Below, in pieces: positions 5,355 through 8,353 of a stretch of 8,353 nucleotides of DNA; position 1 is the stretch's first letter, and each line of letters opens with the position of its first letter. The notes beneath the pieces were generated by a model, which saw only the letters and a program-made list of their open reading frames with translations, was not told where the DNA came from and did no database searches. This DNA is from Nitrospirota bacterium (GTDB taxonomy: Bacteria > Nitrospirota_A > Leptospirillia > Leptospirillales > Leptospirillaceae), in the NCBI GenBank assembly GCA_021838765.1, contig JAKCCY010000109.1, positions 1-8,353 of the forward strand, in the 5' to 3' direction. The position numbers and the translations under genes were made by a program.

Positions 5355-6206
5355 ATGGATAGCATTCTGACCGAAAAAGGGATCATGTATGACCATCCAG
5401 GGCAGGGGGCGCTGTACATTGTCAGTACTCCCATCGGGAATCTCTCGGATATTACCGTTCGTGCCCTGAAGGTTCTTCAATCCGTCGGGCTTGTCGCATC
5501 CGAAGACACGCGGGTGACCCGTTCCCTGATGACTCACCATCAGATCCCGACCCCGCTTGTTTCTTATCATGCCCACAATCAGGAAGAAAAAATTCCCCTG
5601 TTCCTCGACCGCTTGAAAAATGGAATCAGCATCGCCCTTGTGAGCGATGCCGGAACTCCACTCATATCCGATCCGGGAAGCGAACTGGTTCGAAGAACAA
5701 TTGAGGCCGGTTTTTGTGTCCATCCGGTTCCGGGACCATCTTCGGTCCTGTCTGCGCTTGTATCATCGGGTATAGAGCCAGGCCGATTCCTGTTTGACGG
5801 GTTCTTGCCCAGAACGCCAGGCGAGATCAGGAAGAGGCTTGAACGGGTGAAGGAATATGACGGAGCGCTTGTCTTTCTGGAGTCGCCCCATCGGGTTCTC
5901 AAGACGCTTTTATTGATGCAGGAGGTCTTGGGCGACAGGGGAGCATCGGTTCATCGGGAAATGACCAAGGCCTTTGAATCGGTGACAAGGGGGGTGCTGT
6001 CGGAGGTTTCCGCAATCCTTTCCAGAAAACCCCTGAAAGGGGAGTTCACGATTGTTGTGGCAGGAAAAGAGCGGGAAAAGGGCCGGAAACGGGTGAATCG
6101 CTATCCAAGGGAATCTGATTCTCATGAAGGAGTCGATCCTGTGGAAGAGGCTGGCGCGTCCGGAGAAGATGATGGGTTGTTTGATTTTGAACTTGAGGGG
6201 GTCTGA
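5355..6206 (+). CDS. rsmI: 16S rRNA (cytidine(1402)-2'-O)-methyltransferase RsmI
   Basis: RsmI uses S-adenosylmethionine to methylate the 2'-OH of C1402 in the decoding centre of 16S rRNA. The 283 residues hold the standard tetrapyrrole-methylase-fold motifs: STPIGNLSD (24-32), EDTR (50-53), SDAGTPLISDPG (97-108), VPGPSS (125-130), FLESPHR (174-180) and REMTKAFE (201-208). The core ends near GEFTIVVAG (229-237). The usual C-terminal helical domain of the E. coli enzyme, with its Lys-rich end including LYKYAL, is absent. It is replaced by a basic patch (KEREKGRKR) and an acidic tail to residue 283. The ATG at 5355 has only a loosely spaced AGGAAG upstream; an ATG at 5385 has AAAGGGA too close to be ideal. 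It follows the flavin reductase by 54 bp, which include a 5-bp GATCC/GGATC hairpin (5306-5319). Confidence 0.95.
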   Translation: MDSILTEKGIMYDHPGQGALYIVSTPIGNLSDITVRALKVLQSVGLVASEDTRVTRSLMTHHQIPTPLVSYHAHNQEEKIPLFLDRLKNGISIALVSDAGTPLISDPGSELVRRTIEAGFCVHPVPGPSSVLSALVSSGIEPGRFLFDGFLPRTPGEIRKRLERVKEYDGALVFLESPHRVLKTLLLMQEVLGDRGASVHREMTKAFESVTRGVLSEVSAILSRKPLKGEFTIVVAGKEREKGRKRVNRYPRESDSHEGVDPVEEAGASGEDDGLFDFELEGV

Positions 6207-6212
6207 GCCCAG

Positions 6213-7022
6213 ATGAAGGTTGTTGTTGTTCAGAACGACCCGGTGTTTGGAGAAGTGTCCAGAAATATCGAGGATGTTTCCCTGATTTTATCGAAAAGAA
6301 AGGAACCAAAGCCCGATCTGGTCGTTCTTTCGGAGCTTTTTGCCTCGGGATATCAGTTCACATCTGTCTCTGAAGCTCGATCCCTCTCCGAGAAAGCCGT
6401 TGGGCCTGATGCTGGTCCAACGGTGACTTTCATGAAGTCTCTCTCACGGGAGACCGGTGGACTGGTCGTCGGGGGATTCCCCTGTCTGACCGATGGCCGG
6501 GTGACAAACTCTGCGGCTGTTTTCAGGAATGGGGAACTTGTAACGGTTTATGACAAGGTCCACCTGTTTGATGCGGAAAATCGTTGGTTTTCTCCGGGAG
6601 CTGGGCCATTGTGCCTTGTCGATACAGACTTTGGGCCAATGGGGGTCATGATCTGTTTTGACTGGCTGTTTCCGGAAGTTGCCCGCAGTCTGGCCCTTGC
6701 AGGAGCCATGTTGATCGCTCATCCGGCAAACTGGGTTCTCCCTTTTGGTCCTTCCGGAATGATTCTCCGGTCAGTGGAAAACAGGATCTATACTCTTACG
6801 GCAAACAGGGTCGGAACAGAGGCAAGAGGAGGTCTTCCTCCCTTGACCTATATCGGTCAGAGTCAGGTGCTGTCTCCGTCCGGAGAGATTCTTGCAAGGG
6901 CTCCAAGAGAAACGGCAGCCATTCTGGAAGTTTCCTTTGACCCGTCTTTGGCAAAGAGAAAGACCGTTGCGGCGGAAAGTGACGCCTTCAGACAAAGGAG
7001 GCCGGATCTTTACCAATTGTGA
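6213..7022 (+). CDS. Nitrilase-superfamily carbon-nitrogen hydrolase (amidase)
   Basis: This 269-residue cytoplasmic enzyme hydrolyses a carbon-nitrogen bond with the Glu-Lys-Cys triad of the nitrilase superfamily. The triad is visible as E41 (LSELF), K115 (YDKVHLF) and C148 (MICFDW). Further family marks are the N-terminal MKVVVVQND strand, NSAAVFRNGE (99-108), HPANW (170-174) and the late RSVENRIYTLTANR segment (186-199). Its length is normal for a single-domain member. The substrate cannot be assigned; omega-amidase-like and other small amidase branches are alternatives to a true nitrilase. It starts 6 bp after the rsmI stop, so translation is probably coupled; a G-rich stretch in the end of rsmI may serve as a distant ribosome site. 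Confidence 0.9.
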   Translation: MKVVVVQNDPVFGEVSRNIEDVSLILSKRKEPKPDLVVLSELFASGYQFTSVSEARSLSEKAVGPDAGPTVTFMKSLSRETGGLVVGGFPCLTDGRVTNSAAVFRNGELVTVYDKVHLFDAENRWFSPGAGPLCLVDTDFGPMGVMICFDWLFPEVARSLALAGAMLIAHPANWVLPFGPSGMILRSVENRIYTLTANRVGTEARGGLPPLTYIGQSQVLSPSGEILARAPRETAAILEVSFDPSLAKRKTVAAESDAFRQRRPDLYQL

Positions 7023-7043
7023 AAAAGATTTTTCCACCCCCCA

Positions 7044-7079
7044 TTGTGTCCGGGAGGAAACCTGCCTATAATCCCCCCA
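7044..7079 (+). promoter_or_regulatory. Candidate promoter for a leaderless trmI transcript
   Basis: A perfect -10 TATAAT (7067-7072) follows TTGTGT (7044-7049, three of six consensus -35 bases) at the optimal spacing of 17 bp. The predicted start point, about 7 nt beyond the -10, falls on the A of the ATG at 7079. An mRNA from here would be leaderless. This fits the absence of a properly spaced Shine-Dalgarno sequence before that ATG. CCCCCCAT occurs twice here, 36 bp apart (7037 and 7073). Confidence 0.4.
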
Positions 7080-7906
7080 TGCCATTTCTTGCGGGTGAGT
7101 CCCTAATCCTCTACGACAACCGTGGTCGAGCCTACGTCATTCCGGAGTTGATTCCCGGAAAGGTCTTCAATCTTGATGGCCACCTTTTCCCGCATGCCGA
7201 GCTGATGGAAAAAGCTTCCGAGGGGGAAAGCTATGTTGGCCCTAGAGGTCTGACGCTTACTCCATTTCGCCCCACTCTCAGGGAAACCCTTTCCCACATG
7301 AAAAGACGGACCCAGGTCATCTATCCAAAGGATCAGGGTTTGATCCTGATGTGGGGAGAGATCCGTCCCGGGCTCAGGATCCTTGAGTCAGGAATTGGTG
7401 CCGGAGCCCTGACACTAAGCCTTCTTCGCATGTCTGCGCCGGGTGGGGAGGTCGTATCCCTCGAGAAGCGCGAAGAACACGCATCGGAGGCGATGAGTAA
7501 TTTGCGCAGAATGGTTCCGGAACTGATGGGGAACCACAAACTCCTGATCGGCTCATATGGTGATCCCGGATGGGAAGAGTCTGTTCCCGGTGTTTTTGAT
7601 CGTGTCGTTCTCGATTTGCCCGAGCCATGGGAAGGCCTTTCCGGTCTTGCCAAAAAGCTTCGCCCGGGTGGCATTCTGGTTTCCTGGATGCCGACTCCCC
7701 TTCAGGTCCATACCCTTTCCAACCGATTGAAGGATTCCGGGGACTTTCACCTTGTACAGACCGTTGAGGCGATTGTCAGGGACTGGGAGTTTGGTCCGAC
7801 ATCGGTTCGTCCTGCCCATCGTATCGTTGGTCATACGGGCTATCTCACCATGGCAAGACGTGCGGCCCCCGGTATCCCTTATATTGCATGGGAACCTTCC
7901 TTCTAA
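7079..7906 (+). CDS. trmI: tRNA (adenine(58)-N1)-methyltransferase TrmI
   Basis: TrmI methylates N1 of adenine 58 in the T loop of tRNAs using S-adenosylmethionine, normally as a homotetramer. The 275 residues align by eye along their whole length with the Mycobacterium tuberculosis enzyme. They show the N-terminal small domain (PFLAGESLILYDNRGR), RRTQVIYPKD (76-85), SAM motif I ILESGIGAGALT (101-112; the second Gly-x-Gly position is GAG instead of the common GSG), DRVVLDLPEPW (174-184) with the expected catalytic aspartate, and RPAHRIVGHTGYL (244-256). The ATG at 7079 matches the family start. An in-frame GTG at 7019 overlaps the amidase stop by 4 nt and would add 20 residues rich in Lys and Pro that the family lacks, but it would allow translational coupling. 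No GGAGG stands at proper distance from 7079; see the leaderless promoter. Confidence 0.93.
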   Translation: MPFLAGESLILYDNRGRAYVIPELIPGKVFNLDGHLFPHAELMEKASEGESYVGPRGLTLTPFRPTLRETLSHMKRRTQVIYPKDQGLILMWGEIRPGLRILESGIGAGALTLSLLRMSAPGGEVVSLEKREEHASEAMSNLRRMVPELMGNHKLLIGSYGDPGWEESVPGVFDRVVLDLPEPWEGLSGLAKKLRPGGILVSWMPTPLQVHTLSNRLKDSGDFHLVQTVEAIVRDWEFGPTSVRPAHRIVGHTGYLTMARRAAPGIPYIAWEPSF

Positions 7907-8254
7907 TCAGTTTCTTTCCAAAAGCCCGGACGAAAAATCCGTCACTCATTCTTTCCTGATCCGGATGTGTTCTTGTCCTGTTGCTCCGGAATGGAGCAGG
8001 AAGCATTGGCAAGATCAGGACAAATCCAGGATAACCGTCCGAGATGGTTACTCAAGATCCAACTCTAGGTCCTCAATAGCCATCAAGCCGTTTCTATTCC
8101 CTTCTGGGCTTGTATGCCACCAATCAGGTGATATCGTTTCTTGCTGAGCTCAGGAAGACATGATTATCGATTGATTTTTTTTATCTAAAGATCCTTCTAT
8201 CCATTCTGATCTTCTCTGGTTGAAAACAGAATCGGTCAGGTATAGACTGGAACT
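7907..8254. other. Gene-free stretch downstream of trmI
   Basis: No intact gene was found in these ~350 bp on either strand. Visible items are a 6-bp inverted repeat TGCTCC-N5-GGAGCA near 7982-7998, a complementary pair GTCCTG/CAGGAC around it (about 7975-8021), a run of eight T around 8174-8181 without a proper stem before it, and the small open frame at 8048-8149. Confidence 0.5.
8048..8149 (-). pseudogene. Possible remnant of a small protein gene
   Basis: The minus strand holds 33 open codons ending in TAA at 8048. The predicted peptide looks more protein-like than chance: ISPDWWHTSPEGNRNGL, then an acidic end AIEDLELDLE. Directly upstream, in the same frame, stand ATG TCT TCC and then TGA (8161-8150), so a single stop separates a potential start from the rest. 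No Shine-Dalgarno sequence is present. It may be the degraded C-terminus of a small protein such as an antitoxin, but no family is recognised, and it could be a chance frame. Confidence 0.2.
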
Positions 8255-8276
8255 GGAGTTTCACGGGTGAACCTCC
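8220..8276 (+). ncRNA. Tentative small RNA or structured 3' UTR element
   Basis: TTGAAA (8220-8225) and TATAGA (8241-8246) form a weak promoter with a short 15-bp spacer. They are followed by a strong hairpin GGAGTTTCAC/GTGAACCTCC (8255-8276, one mismatch in ten) and then the terminator at 8295-8327. Together they could make an RNA of roughly 75 nt. The poor spacer means it could equally be the structured end of the trmI transcript. Confidence 0.25.
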
Positions 8277-8294
8277 GCATTATGTTTGTTTGTT

Positions 8295-8327
8295 CAGGAG
8301 TCGCTTTGCAGAGCGGCTCCTGATTTT
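8295..8327 (+). terminator. Rho-independent terminator near the right edge
   Basis: CAGGAGTCGCT (8295-8305) pairs over eleven positions with AGCGGCTCCTG (8312-8322), with one G-U pair, around a 6-nt loop. The stem is followed by ATTTT and then an A-rich run. The stem is strong and GC-rich while the T-run is short. It would end plus-strand transcription coming from the rsmI-amidase-trmI cluster or from a small RNA just upstream. On the minus strand no T-run follows the stem. Confidence 0.65.
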
Positions 8328-8353
8328 AAAAAAATAAAAGTTTATGGTTTATT

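Noticed and set aside
7752..8147. Plus-strand open frame of 131 codons after trmI
   Set aside because: It overlaps the end of trmI by about 150 bp in another frame, and its composition lacks recognisable motifs or a start site.
8158..8182. T-run at 8174-8181 as a terminator of the trmI transcript
   Set aside because: Only a 3-bp stem can form before it; the stem at 8295-8322 is far better.
1..8353. CRISPR array, prophage or toxin-antitoxin system
   Set aside because: No regularly spaced repeats, phage genes or complete toxin-antitoxin pair were found on either strand.

Overview
The window reads as a chromosomal segment of a Gram-negative, probably iron-oxidising bacterium. The best guess is a Leptospirillum-like member of the Nitrospirota. 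This rests mainly on one gene, an outer-membrane monohaem cytochrome fused to a beta-barrel (Cyc2/Cyt572 type, 2365-3993), and on mid-range GC by eye. The taxon is inference, not proof.

Left half, minus strand, reading right to left: an HD-GYP c-di-GMP phosphodiesterase with an N-terminal DUF3391-type domain (738-2159), a tRNA-Leu(CAA) with its own promoter (570-656), an A/T-flanked terminator (508-532), and the 5' part of a membrane protein that leaves the window at base 1 (1-331). The HD-GYP gene is transcribed divergently from the cytochrome-porin. The roughly 200 bp between them hold a 9-nt direct repeat and a strong palindrome.

Middle, plus strand: the Cyc2-like cytochrome-porin, a small exported monohaem cytochrome c (4188-4562) and a cytoplasmic FAD/NAD(P)H oxidoreductase of the ferredoxin-reductase type (4611-5300). 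Together they look like an electron-transfer locus. Fe(II) could be oxidised at the cell surface by the porin-cytochrome, electrons could pass to the periplasmic cytochrome c, and the flavoprotein could connect to pyridine nucleotides in the cytoplasm. The first two steps follow known Cyc2 biology; the link to the flavoprotein is inferred only from adjacency.

Right part, plus strand: three tightly packed housekeeping-type genes, rsmI (16S rRNA C1402 2'-O-methyltransferase), a nitrilase-superfamily amidase, and trmI (tRNA m1A58 methyltransferase). Gaps are 6 bp (rsmI to amidase) and either a 4-bp overlap or 56 bp (amidase to trmI, depending on its start). The last ~445 bp hold no convincing intact gene. 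They contain a possible gene remnant on the minus strand, two hairpins and a clear stem-loop terminator near the right edge.

The most interesting non-coding signal is a repeated inverted-repeat motif with AATCTC/GAGATT-type arms. It overlaps the predicted -10 regions of both tRNA-Leu and the cytochrome-porin. A related repeat in front of the small cytochrome c would sequester its Shine-Dalgarno sequence.
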